The notes beneath the pieces were generated by a model, which worked only from the letters and a program-made list of their open reading frames with translations, was not told the DNA's origin and ran no database searches. Below are positions 1-11,271 of a DNA stretch of 64,000 bases, piece by piece. The translations under genes were made by a program, and so were the position numbers. Source of the stretch: Euryodendron excelsum (Eukaryota > Streptophyta > Magnoliopsida > Ericales > Pentaphylacaceae); NCBI GenBank assembly GCA_033060915.1, contig CM065381.1:36611836-36675835 (forward strand), in the 5' to 3' direction. Positions within the stretch are counted from its first letter, which is position 1. Every line of letters starts with the position of its first letter.

Positions 1-1739
1 CACATAATCAAGAGGGCCAAATCCATATGGTCTAAGGTTGAATTAGAAGAAAGCCCCTGACACGGTGACTTTCAACAATCCTTCCTACACATGAATTAGG
101 GATTTCTTTATTCCAAGTATGCAAGAAAGGAGGCAAAGAAGATAGGAGATTAAAATAGAAGAAAACCCAAGTGGGTTAGGAGGAAGAAGAGAGAGGGGAA
201 AGTACGTAAACATAAAAAGAAAGCCTACCATGTTTTCTTCTTGTTTGTTTCGTTTATTTGCTTTGTTTTACTTGATCCTTGAGAGCTTCCAAGTTGCAGC
301 ACCTTGAGTCTTCAACGGAGGCTTTGGAGGCTTGTGTATGGGTGTATGGAGTGTGTATAGATATTAGGGTTAAGTGTATGGTGGCTAGGGTTTGTAGAGA
401 CTAGAGAGGCTAGGGTTTTAGAGCGACTTTGAGCTCTGTAATTTGAAAAGCAGAGTTTTTAGACTGAGTTTGCGGACCCTTTTTACACAAGGAGAGGCTC
501 TATATTTATAGACACAAGAGTGACCTGGCGCCTGTTGTAGTGGCGCCAGGAGAAATTTCCTTCTGGCGCCATTAGGAGTGGCGCTAGCCACTTAGGAAAA
601 TTTTAAGGTCAGTAAGTAACGTATCTTTCAACCCTTGATATGTAAGGCAAAAGATTTGGCCGTCTGTATTAGTGACTACCAAGCAATTTTTTGCTTCGAT
701 TCACTAGGAGTGACTCCGGAAGGTCCGGGAATGATTTGGGTGGCTGAAAATGGGTAGAAACCCTTAAAATAGTTTCTTGGGGGTAACAGACTTAAAAAAC
801 AACATCAGGATTGTTGACCGAGCTATTAGGGCAAAACGATCAACTAGATCGGAAAACCACTGGAATGGACTCAAAATGACTCATAAGAGGACTTGAAGGT
901 TGGAAACACTATCTAAAGTGTTCCATGAGATTGTTGGTTTGATACCTAGAGCCAGTGTGGTTGAAAAAAATGACTGGCCCATCGGGTAAAACGGTCATTT
1001 TACACCGAGTTTGACAGAATAGACTCGGAATGATCTGGAGAAGTGTTGAAAAGTCGAGAATACTATTAGAAGCATTCTCAGGAGGTTATCGGTTTGATAC
1101 CTAAAGTCGGTGTGGTTCTTGGAGGCGCTCAGCTTCCTAGAGGCAAAATGGTCATTTTGACCAAATGGTCTCGTAATTGCTCCTAAACTGACTGGAAGGC
1201 ACTTTGAACATGCCGAATGGTCTTTGGGACGACTTGGAAGGGTGGACTTATAGCTCTGAGAACTTAGGTACTTTCTCGAGAAGCCTGCCAAAAAAGGCCT
1301 AAGGGGTAGTTTGGTCATTTTTCACCAGAGTGGGCTAGCAGGCACTGGTGTTGACCTGGGTTTTGAGTGTTTTCACCACTCTGAAAGTCTGTGACGAGTT
1401 GGTTTTGAAAGGTATCTCGTCCTTTGGTAAACGTGTCACGGCTAAAAGCCTAGTTCAGTCCTGTGACATAGGGATTTTGTTGGCAATTTCTAATGTCGAC
1501 CTATTTGCGAGTGTTTCCGCCACTCTAACGGATATGATGTTTGCGAGTGTTTCTGCCACTCTAACAGTTGCATTCATTCTGGAGACTGCCTGATCTCGGG
1601 AAGCTGCTGTGTGGACTAATCGTCTAAGGAATCAACTTCCTCAAAAGACGTGTCGCATAATGGACATTCTTCATTGGCGGGCTAGCAGGAGGCAAAGGTG
1701 GACCGTTCTAGCATCTCAGGGACTTGGGTTCCATCCCTG
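1..1739 (-). mobile_element. Element B 3' LTR, left piece (R/U5 side and most of U3)
   Basis: This stretch is colinear with the other minus-oriented LTRs (for example 8818 onward matches the first bases). It contains the TATA box at 503-510, TGGCGCCA palindromes and degenerate GAGTG...CACTC repeat units near 1510-1570. It stops at 1739, where another LTR begins, and resumes at 16157. No gene is present; small open frames here are not coding. Confidence 0.8.
503..590 (-). promoter_or_regulatory. LTR promoter of element B 3' LTR: TATA box and TGGCGCCA palindromes
   Basis: On the minus strand TATAAATA lies at 510-503, preceded upstream by three GGCGCC-containing blocks within 524-590. The same layout is found in the plus-strand LTRs at 11150-11271, 20906-21030 and 34370-34491. 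Downstream of the TATA box the minus strand carries AAACCCTA-type telo-box motifs (about 367-418). Confidence 0.65.
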
Positions 1740-3189
1740 TGCCGCGCCCCGATTTTTTGCACCTGAAAAAAACAAGTGAGAAAAATACAATACTCTCTCA
1801 TTAGAACTGTCGCGCCCCGATTTTTTGGGTGTCCAAGGTCCTTTCGGCTCGAAGACCCTAAAGCACGGAACTCTGTCATTAGAACTCGTCCCCCTAGAAG
1901 GACAAGTGCGACTAGGTTTGAGAATTGATTTGACTAAGGGCTTTTTAGGAAAATAGAAGTTGCCACCTAACTTGATAAAGGTGAGTTAGGGCACCTAAAA
2001 CTAAGCGTTAATCCGAAGATTAAACTTAGAGTTTTTGAAAAAAGTTTTGAAAAACTCCCTTAAGAGAGGGTTTTGAAGAAAATAGGTTGTTTGGCAACAT
2101 TTTGAAATGTTTAAACCCTTTTTTTAAAATAGCTCCATTTTGGTCTTTTGAAAACATAAATCTAAAGTTTGGGGGTTGGTTACATGTAGGGAAGATATCC
2201 TAAAATCATCACCCTACCCCGCCCTTTCGGTACCTACATGTCTAATCACCCTTTGTTCACTCACTAGAATAACCGGTTACCATGGTCCACTTTATATCCA
2301 CTTTAGAATTTTTGAAAACAGAGTTTAGTCATCACTTTTTGGACGGATGATGCATGATGTAAGTTTTTGGAAAAAGTTTGAAAATAATGGAGGTTTTGAA
2401 AGAGTTTGGAATAAAAATTTTGAATTGATTGAAGTTTTTGAAAAAGGGATTGGGGTTGAAATAAAAGTTATGACCGCACCATTTTAGGTTGCCTACGTAT
2501 CTCATTTGGCGAGAAACAGGTCATTCGTAGTTCGGGCAAGAGCTCAAGGGGAAAATAGGCGCATTAGGGCCTTTGGAAGGTTTGAAGACACTTTTAGGTC
2601 TTTAGAAGTTGAAGACTCTTTGTGGCCTTGGAAGCTTTGACTTGAAATTGGAAGTGAAGTGCTTTGAAAATGCTTTTGGATTGACTTTAAGGGAGTTTTG
2701 GAAAAATGCTTTGGCATGACTCAAGAGAACTTGCAAGTGTTTCTGAAGTCTTGTTTTGAAAACCTTGGAGGCATGACTTTAGAATGTTTTGATGAATTAG
2801 TTTTTGAAAGTGGTTTTTGAAAATGGCTAAGTGTTTGGAATCCTAACATGGACAATCTTAGAGGTTGTTCTTGATTTATCACTTGTCCTTGGAATCCCTA
2901 ACCATGAGAGGGGTAAGGACACCTTAGGTTTGTGACCCTTTGAAAACATTTTTGAAAAGGCCTTGAAGAGGGAATGTAAGATCATTTGAAGAGTTTATGG
3001 AGTTGGGTTTTTGAAATCAATAGAGTAGGAGGTTTTGGAAAATAAGCTATGAGAATAATTTGAAAATTTTGAATGAGTCGTTAGAAAAGGGTCCAAGAGT
3101 TGGGACTTTGAAGTTCACTTAACCTAGGTTGGGTTAGCCTAGGGTTAGGGGGAATCTAAGGTTAAGAAGACTAAGGGTTAACTAATTAG

Positions 3190-3333
3190 GGTCAAGTTAA
3201 CCTAGGGTTAGGTAACTAGGGTCAAGTTAACCTAGGGTCAGGCAACTATGGTCAAGTTAACCTAAGGTTAGGCAACTAGGGTCAAATTGACCTAGGGTTC
3301 GGTAACTAGTGTCAAGTTAACCTAAGGTTAGAT
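3190..3333. repeat. 30-bp tandem repeat, about 5 copies, in solo LTR 2
   Basis: Units start at 3190, 3220, 3250, 3280 and 3310 with the core GGTCAAGTTAACCTAGG. The unit carries the palindrome GTTAAC and telomere-like CCTAGGGTTAGG words. I do not see this array in the other LTR copies of the window. Confidence 0.85.
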
Positions 3334-4576
3334 TGGAGAATGGTCTTGAAAGTTATTTTGATGCACTCTTGGAAAGAGTTTTGAAAACACAACATGATAT
3401 GCAATGGACTTTGGTTGGTAGTACTTATGAAGATCATTTCCATGAAAATTTTGACTCTAGCCAAGAATATGGTTTATATGGTTGGTGATTGGAGACCATT
3501 CCAAGGAAGGTTTCCTTATGGCCATTATAACCAATATCTTGACAAGAGTATAAGGGGTCAAAATTCAACATAATGATAGTGATTTTTGGAAGATCATTTT
3601 TTATGCAAAGATGGTGAGAGTGCATTTTTTAAATCATTTTTGGAGAAGGATTTTGAAACCATTTTTTCAAGGGAACCATTCCATTAAGAGAGGGTTCATA
3701 CGGCCAATAAATGGGAGACCACTCAAGAGAGGGTTCCATGGGGCCATTCCAACCACTAAATTGGAGAGAATGGAAACCTTGAATATTAGAGAGTTTGAAA
3801 GCAATTTTCATGCAAGTTGAAATACAATGATGCAAAAGTATGAATTAGGGGGTTCAGAGGGACTTTCTAAGGCATGACTCCTAAGGTCTCATCCTAGACT
3901 TCAAGGGGCAAACTCTTTGAACAATTTTTGAAAGACATGTAGAACTTGGAAATGTCATGAAATTAAGAGCCATGTAAGCATTGTGGGATATGGCAATAAA
4001 CATAAAATGAAGCCAAGCATACAAGACATGATCAAGATAATAATATGCAACGGGTCATGATTCACATACAAGGTTTTTAGGCTTCACCACACAAACAAGG
4101 GGCTCTTAGGCCATGCCATTTTAAAGTAAGCTAATGAGAGGTCCCCCTACACGGTGGCTCTCACTTGGTTTCCTCTAGGCATGATCTAGGAGCCCTCTTG
4201 GCTCAAGCATGCAAGAAAGGGGGGTTGAAGATGGGGATTAAAATAGAGAATAGCCTAAGTAGGCTAGGAGGGAGAAGAGAAGAGTGGGGGAGAGCATAAA
4301 TATAAAAGGGATACCACCTTTTGTCTTCAACACTCTTGTAGTCTTCAATGGATGTTTTGATTGGAGCTAGAGTGATTTCAAGAAGGCTTGAGAGGCTTGA
4401 GTGGAGTGTATAAGTGTGTATGAGGCTTTGTATGTAGAGTGTATAGGCTTAAGAGGGGTAGAATCTATCCTAAGTGTTGGAGGGGAGGAATATATGTAGA
4501 GATTCGAGTTTCTGGAGTGATTTCAGCAGAGTTTCGTATCAATTTTGGACCTTGAATATGCAAGGGGGGAGGCCTC

Positions 4577-4664
4577 TATTTATAGGCAATCTGGAACAAA
4601 CCATGCGCATGTGCTACATGCGTGTGGCCAAACTTTGGCCGTGCGCATGTAGGACATGTGCAGG
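4577..4664 (-). promoter_or_regulatory. LTR 2 promoter: TATA box with GCGCATGT palindromes
   Basis: On the minus strand TATAAATA lies at 4584-4577. Upstream are three imperfect palindromes: 4601-4627 (arms around GCGCATGT / ACATGCG), 4625-4640 (TGGCCAAA/TTTGGCC) and 4641-4664 (GCGCATGT / ACATGTGC). Their position relative to the TATA box matches the TGGCGCCA palindromes of sister LTRs, but the sequence is unrelated. Confidence 0.6.
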
Positions 4665-4965
4665 TACTGTTCCATTGCCAGAATAACATGTGGCACCCTA
4701 TGTACTGGTTAAATCTCGACCGTTGATCGAAAGTCGGTCGATCTGAACAAAATTTGAGCGCATGTATCATACGCTCCATCACCAGGAAGAATCGCTCAAA
4801 CTTTGCCTCAATAATTGGGCCAACCGGGAAGGTTCCAGGGGAATTGGTCACACTCGGGATGTTCTCCTAGTGCATCCGATGAACTTTCATGTTTTCGAAG
4901 AGTTTGAATTATGTTCAGAAGCGTGGGATATCGTCTTAGGAAGCGTGCTAAAAAGGACACTTTTG

Positions 4966-5393
4966 TGGAGCGTCTGTGATACGCTCCGTGTGTGTTCGAA
5001 AGTAGTTGTTTTCCTTTGATGTGATCAAGGCCTTCGAGAAGCGATCTATTCGATCGGACCGTTCCGATGGAAAGTAGTCTGGAAATACTTTCTGGAATTT
5101 CCAAATTTATGCATTTCTCAAGTCGTTTGACGGTGCGTTTTGATTAGGGAGTAGAAGAAAAAGTCAACCTTGGCGGAGCGTCTGCGAGGCACTCCAGGGG
5201 TTGCTAAAAGTCATGGTTTGCACACCGTACGATGGAGGGCTTCGGGGAGCGATCTATTCGATCGAACCGTATCGATGGACGAGTATTCGAGAATTCCCTG
5301 ATGTACGCATTTCTCAAGTCGGTTGACGGTGCGTTATAACTAGGGAATTGGGGGAAAAGACAATTTAGGCAGAGCGTCTGTGAGACGCTCCAG
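4966..5393. repeat. Three dispersed GAGCGTCT hairpin sequences in U3 of LTR 2
   Basis: Imperfect palindromes with arms GAGCGTCT and AGACGCTC (3-4 base loop) lie at 4966-4988, 5174-5196 and 5369-5393, about 200 bp apart. They are embedded in a larger degenerate direct repeat that also includes a CGATCTATTCGATCG palindrome (about 5040-5060 and 5246-5262). No coding potential. Confidence 0.7.
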
Positions 5394-8300
5394 GGAACTT
5401 TTGTCGAGTCATGTGAGTTTTAGCATCGTAGGGTGTTCCTTGGGTTAAATAAAGGTAGGTGGTGAAACCTCTGCTCGAAATCCCAAGGCCGGTGCTGTTC
5501 TGGGGTATTTTTTGGGCTTCTAGGGGCAAAACGGTCATTTTGACTAGAGTTGGCTGGAAATGGTCAAGAATGGACTGGTATATTGTGTTAGGCGTGTAGG
5601 GTTGTTTAGGGATGGTTTTGAGAGAGTCTGTTGCCGTTCAGCGGGGTTCATGTTGTGTTGAGTCGTTCAGGGGCAAAATGGTCATTTTGACCAGAGTGAG
5701 CCGGAATAGGACTGGATTTGGACCAAATGGCGTGCAGGGGATGCCTAATGGTTTGACAACATTGTGGAAGGATGGACTTATCATTTTGAGGGATTTTGAA
5801 CTTTCCCAAAACGTGCCTGGAAGCCCAAGGGGCAAGTTTGGTCATTTTTCACCGAGTCGGGCTAGCAGGCGCCAGTGTTGACCTAGGTGTTGGTTCCCGA
5901 GACTGCCCGGTCTCAAAAAACTACTTGTGCGGTGTTGGTCTCTAAGAACGCCTGGTTTTAGAGAGCTACCTGTAGGGGTGGCGTTGGTTCCTGGGAACGC
6001 CTGCTCCCAAAAAGCTACCTGGAAGTGTGGTGTTGGTCTCCGAGAACGCCTAATCCCGGAGAACTACCAAATGACGGATATTCTACATTGGCGGGCTAGC
6101 AGGCGCCAGAAGTGAACCGTTTGGAATCTTGGATGAGGTGTTAGTCCCCGAGATCCCCCGACCCCGGGGAGCTACCTGGATAGCGTTGGTTCCTAAGACC
6201 GCCCGGTTTGGAAAGCTGCCTGGAATAATGGTGCTTAAGGCTTTAGCGGATCCTTGTGGACCCGAGAAGCGACCAATTGGTTGGATTGGAGATTGAAAGG
6301 CTTATCTTGAGCCTGCATGTGTTGTGATGTTGGAAACCGAATCCAGTCGGGCCGGAGATTGCCGAGTGGGCAAAAATGGGGTGCTTACAAGAACTCATCC
6401 TCCTAAAGAAATGAGTGGGACTAGGTTTGAATTAAAAATTGATTTGAATAAAGGGCTTTTGGAAAACAATTTGGAGTTGCCACCTAACTTGATTAAGGTG
6501 AGTTAAGTCACCTAAAAACTAAGCACAATCCAAAAATTACACTTAGGGTTTTTAAAAAAGGTTTTTTGAAAATAGTTCCTTAAGAGAGGGTTTTTAGGAA
6601 AACGAGTTGTTTGGAAACCTTTGAAAAAATGTAAGCCCCTTTTTTGAAAATAACTCCATTTGGTCCTTGAAAATAGTTATTTAGGTTCGGAGGTTGGTTA
6701 TGTGTAGGAAAGATGCACTGAGCCATCACCCTACCCCGCTCTTGTAATACCTACATGTCTATTCACCCTAAGCTCACCCATTAGAGTCTTTGATTAATAA
6801 ATGTCCAAAACTATCTACTTGATTTGAAAAAGGAGATTGACATGATGCATGATAATGCAAGTGCAAGAATTTGATTTGATTTTGGAAAGTAAATTTGAAA
6901 AGAACTTGATTTGATTTGAAAAGATAGATTTCAGTTTCAAAGAAAGTTTTAGAAATTGGAAATAGAGATTTAAAAATAAAATTTTGGAATTGGAAGTTTG
7001 AAAATAGCTATGGAATTGGAAACTTGAAAAAGATTGTGACCTCACCCATGAGGGTTGCCTACGTATTCCTTTTGAGGAATTAGGCCAGCTATGCTTCGGG
7101 CAAGAGTCCAATAGAACATAGAAGGTTTGACTTAAAAAAGAGTTTGAGTTGGAAAAGAGATTTGATTTAAACTTAGAATAAAAGATTTGAAATTGAAATT
7201 TTTAGTTAAAAATATTGAACTTTGATTTGGAAAGATAGAACTTGGAAGAAGAACTTGAACTTGTTTTGAAAAGATTAAGATTTGAAAACGTAGACTTAGG
7301 AAGATAGGGTTTAGGAAGAACTTGAGATTAAGAAAGATTTGATTGGAAAGTTTGATTTAGAAAACATGGAGAGTTGGAGTCTAGGAAAGATTGAATTTTG
7401 AAAAAATCTTGAAATTAGGAAAGTTTCAAAATAGGAAAGGTCTCATTTTAGAAAAGTTTCAAATTAGGAAAGTTTCATTTTAGGGAAGTTTCAAATTTGG
7501 AAAGGATTAAAATTGAAAAGTTTTGAAATGGGAATGTTTTGAAATAGGAAAGTTTTGAATTTGGAAAGTTTCCTTTTTAAGGAAGAGTTGATTTTTGAAA
7601 AGATTGGAATTAGGAAAAGCTTGATTTAAGAAAGATTTAGAATTTAGAAAGTTTAGAATTTTGGAAAGATTTGGAATGGAAAATTCAAAATTAGGAAAGG
7701 TTTGGAAATTTGAGTTTTAGAAATACTTGAGGTTTAGGAAAGATTTGAGTTTAAGGAAGATTGGAAAATTTGGAATTTGGAAAGGTATAGAATTTAGGAA
7801 AGGTTGGAATTGAGGAAGATTTAGATTAGGAAATATTTGGATTTTCTTTCTAAGAAAGAGATGATTTGATTTTGTTTTCAAAAATAGAGGAATGGATCTA
7901 GTTTCCTAACTGGGGAGATTGGATTTGGTTTCTTAAAACAGAGGATTTTATTTGATATGAAATTAAAAAGATGAAGTTTTGGAAATCCTAGATTTTGGGG
8001 CAAAAAATAGGATTTGGGAAATATATGATTTTAATATGGAAAATAGGATTAGGAAACCTAAAGGTTGAGACCAAAATAGGAAATTGGGAATTATGTTTTT
8101 GGAAAGAAAATTAGGGTTTCCGAACCATGGCTCTAAGGTTTAACTTGGACTCCAAGAAAAGAGATTTTAGAAAGTAGAACTTTTGGAAAGAAAGGTTTTT
8201 GGAAGTAGATCTTAGAAAAGAGTTTTTTAGAAAGTAAGCTTGAAAAGAGAATTTTTGGAAAGAGTTTTTAGGAAGGAAACTTTAGGAGCATTTTTAGAAA

Positions 8301-9290
8301 GTGAATTTTGAAGAGAGTTTTTTGGAAAGAAGTTTGAAAAGAAGTTTTGGAAAATAGATTTTTTGAAGGGAGTTTTTAAGAAGCAATTTTGGAAAGAAAA
8401 TTGGAGAGAATTTTTAGAAAGTATATTGGAAAAGAGATTTTAGAGAGGATTTGAATGCGGACTTTTGCAAACCTTTAAAAATATCTCACTTTTTTAAAAC
8501 GATTCTAACCATGAGAAGGTTAGAACCCCTATAGGATTGTGGTTTTGAAAACAACAACGATTTGAAAATATGGACCATATTGGTCATTTTAAATGTAACA
8601 CTGTCCTAAAGCAACCCTAACTATGAAAAAATTAGAATCACCTTAGGATTGAGATTTTGAAAATAAGTTTTGAAGAAGAAAATTTTAATGTAAGTTTTGA
8701 AAACGGTTTTGATGCAAGTTTTGAAAACAAGTTTGAAAACGAATTTTGGAGAGATGCATGATCATAATATGCACAATGCAAGTTGGGGTCGTAAACATAC
8801 AATATTAAAGGCTTCACCACATAATCAAGAGTGCCGAACCCAAGTGGTCTCCAGTTAGACTAAAAGAAAGCCCCTGACACGGTGACTTTTAATAGCCTAA
8901 TCCTACACACAAACCGGGGAGTCACTTGTTTCAAGCATGCAAGAAAAGGGGGGTAGAAGATAGGGGATTAAAATAGAACAAAATCCAAGTGGGTTAAGAG
9001 AGAGAAGAAAGAGGGGGAGGGGGGGAATTACGTAAATGTAAATAGGAAGCCTACCTTGTGTTTTCTTTTATTTGCTTGGTGTAAGCACCCCATTTTTGAC
9101 CGCTCGACAGTCTACACTCCGTCCAGACTTGTTTTCAAGTCATTATGGGCATATTCCAATCGAAACCCATTTTTCTAAGTCCAAATCCCGTGTGTCCATC
9201 GCTTCGCGGGCCTGTCAGGCCCAAATAGAGGCAAAATGACCAAAATGCCCTTAAGGGGCATCGTCCTTTCATTTCTGACTCTAATCCCCT

Positions 9291-9723
9291 CTCTCGAGAC
9301 AGTTTACTCCTCGAGACGGTTCCAATCAGGCACGTCTTTTTGAAGACGGTAAGTCCCCTTTCCAATCCCTCTCTCGAGACAGTTTATTCCTCGAGACGGT
9401 TCCAATCAGGCACGTCTTTTCGAAGACGGTAAGACCCCTTTCCAATCCCTCTCTCGGGACAGTTTATTCCTCAAGATGGTTCCAAATCAGGCACGTCTTT
9501 TCAGAGACAATAAGGCCCCTTTCCAATCCCTCTCTCGAGACAGTTTATTCCTCGAGACGGTTCCAATCCAGGCACGTCTTTTCGGAAACGATAAGACCCC
9601 TTTCCAATCCCTCTCTCGAGACAGTTTATTCCTCGAGTCGGTTCCAATTCAGGCACGTCTTTTCAAAGGCGGTAAGACCCCTTTCCAATCCCTCTCTCGA
9701 GACAGTTTATTCCTCGAGACGGT
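9291..9723 (+). repeat. 80/81-bp tandem repeat in U3, about 5.4 copies
   Basis: CTCTCGAGAC recurs at about 9291, 9371, 9451, 9532, 9613 and 9694, a period of 80-81 bp. Each unit carries two CTCGAGAC blocks and a GGCACGTCTTTTCGAAGACG hairpin-like block. The same unit is present in fewer copies in element A (19650-19920, 33315-33590) and in element D at the right edge, so copy number varies between insertions. Confidence 0.92.
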
Positions 9724-11149
9724 CCGAGTAATGAAAAATACTCACAAAACCGTTAGAGTAGCAGAAATACTCACAAATAGGTCGATATAGGGAATTACCA
9801 ACAAACCCCTGTGTCACGACGACCGCCATCAGAGTGGCGGAAACACTCAAAACCCAGGTCAACACCAGTGTCTGTTAGCCCACTTCGGTGAAAAATGACC
9901 GAACTGCCCTTTGGACCATTTCTGAGACTTTCCGGTCAAGATGACCATTTTGCTCCTAGGCATCCGAATGCCCCGGGAACCACGCCGGCTCTGGGTTTCA
10001 AACCGGTAACCCTCTGAAATTACTTCTTATAGTATTCTCAACCTTCCTTTACCTTTTCGGATCATTCCGAGTCAATTCCGGTAAACCCGGTGCGAAATGA
10101 CCGTTTTGCCCCTGGTGGGCTGGTCTCCTTTTTCGACCACACCGGCTCTGGGTATCAAATCGGTAATCTCCTGAGATTGCTTCTTATAGTATTCTCAACC
10201 TTTCCTTATGTTTCTGGATCATTCCGAGTCAGTTTCGGCAAACCCGGTACAAAATGACCGTTTTGCCCCTAGTGGGCTAGTCTCCTTTTCCGACCACACC
10301 GGCTCTAGGAATCAAACCGGCAACCTCTGGGAACATTCTAAATAATGTTTCCAGATCCCAAGTCCTCTTCTGGGACATTCCGAGTCTGTCCCGGCAGTTT
10401 TTCGGTCAAGATGACCATTTTGCCCCTAGGCATCTGAATGCCCCAGGAACCACACCGGCTCTGGGTATCAAACCGATAACCCTCTGAGTTTACTTCTTAT
10501 AGTATTCTCAACCTTCCTTTACCTTTTCGGATCATTCCGAGTCAGTTCCGGCCAACCCGGTACAAAATGACCGTTTTGCCCCTAGTGGGCCGGTCTCCTT
10601 TTTTGACCATACCGGCTCTGGGTATCAAACCGGTAATCTCCTGAGATTGCTTCTTATATTATTCTCAACCTTTCCTTGTCTTTTCGAATCATTCCGAGTC
10701 AGTTCCGGCAAACCCGGTACAAAATGACCATTTTGCCCCTAGTGAGCCGGTCTCCTTTTCCGACCACATCGGCTCTGGGAATCAAACCGGCAACCTCTGG
10801 GAACATTCTGAATAATGTTTCCAGATCCCAAGTCCCTTTCCAGGACAATCCGAGTTTGTCCCGGCAGTTTCCCGGTCCGATTGACCGTTTTGCCTCTAAA
10901 GGCCTGGTCAACCTTTCCGACCCATCTTATCCTCATTTCTCAGGTCAAATACCTCCAGGACACTATTTTAAGTGTTCCTGCTCTTTTTCGGCCTTTTGGG
11001 TCATCCGCGGTCTTCCAAAATCCTTCCTGGACTTTTCGGAGTCACTCCTAGTGAAGCCAGGCTAAAAATTGCATAGTAGTCACTAGTACAGGCGCCCAAA
11101 TCTATTCGAAGATACGTTGCTTGCCGACCTTAAATATTTCCTAAATGGC

Positions 11150-11271
11150 TGGTGCAACTAGTAGTGGCACCAAGCCAAAAATTAGCCTGGCGCCACTCCT
11201 AGTGGTGCTAGTGTAAATTTTGGCCTGGCGCCACTGCAACAGGCGCTAGTGTTGTCCAACCTCTATAAATA
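11150..11271 (+). promoter_or_regulatory. LTR 1 promoter: three TGGCGCCA-type palindromes and TATAAATA
   Basis: Three imperfect palindromes built on TGGCGCCACT / AGTGGCGCCA lie at about 11150-11250, and TATAAATA is at 11264-11271. A conserved block (ACGTGAAAAGGGTCT) follows about 20 bp downstream, where the transcript is expected to start. Several AAACCCTAG telo-box words occur at 11353-11410. Confidence 0.7.

Larger units (their letters stand above)
1808..6389 (-). mobile_element. Solo LTR 2 (4.58 kb), divergent U3
   Basis: It begins TGTCGCGCCCCG and ends GGGTGCTTACA. It is flanked by a perfect 5-bp duplication AGAAC at 1803-1807 and 6390-6394. There is no PBS, gag or polypurine tract between the ends, so this is the product of recombination between two LTRs of one element. 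The R/U5 part (about 1808-4560) is colinear with the family. The U3 part (4600-6389) differs: the TGGCGCCA palindromes are replaced by other palindromes built on GCGCATGT and GAGCGTCT. No genes are seen in it. Confidence 0.9.

Noticed and set aside
3190..3333. Interstitial telomere tract
   Set aside because: The CCTAGGGTTAGG words lie inside a 30-bp unit and do not form runs of the plant telomere heptamer.
9291..9723. CRISPR-like regularly spaced repeats
   Set aside because: The 80-bp units are contiguous, with no unique spacers, in a plant LTR; it is an ordinary tandem repeat.
9476..9790. 104-codon open frame in the LTR 1 tandem array
   Set aside because: Open only because an 80/81-bp unit repeats; the peptide is a repeat artefact in U3, and similar frames occur in every copy of the array.
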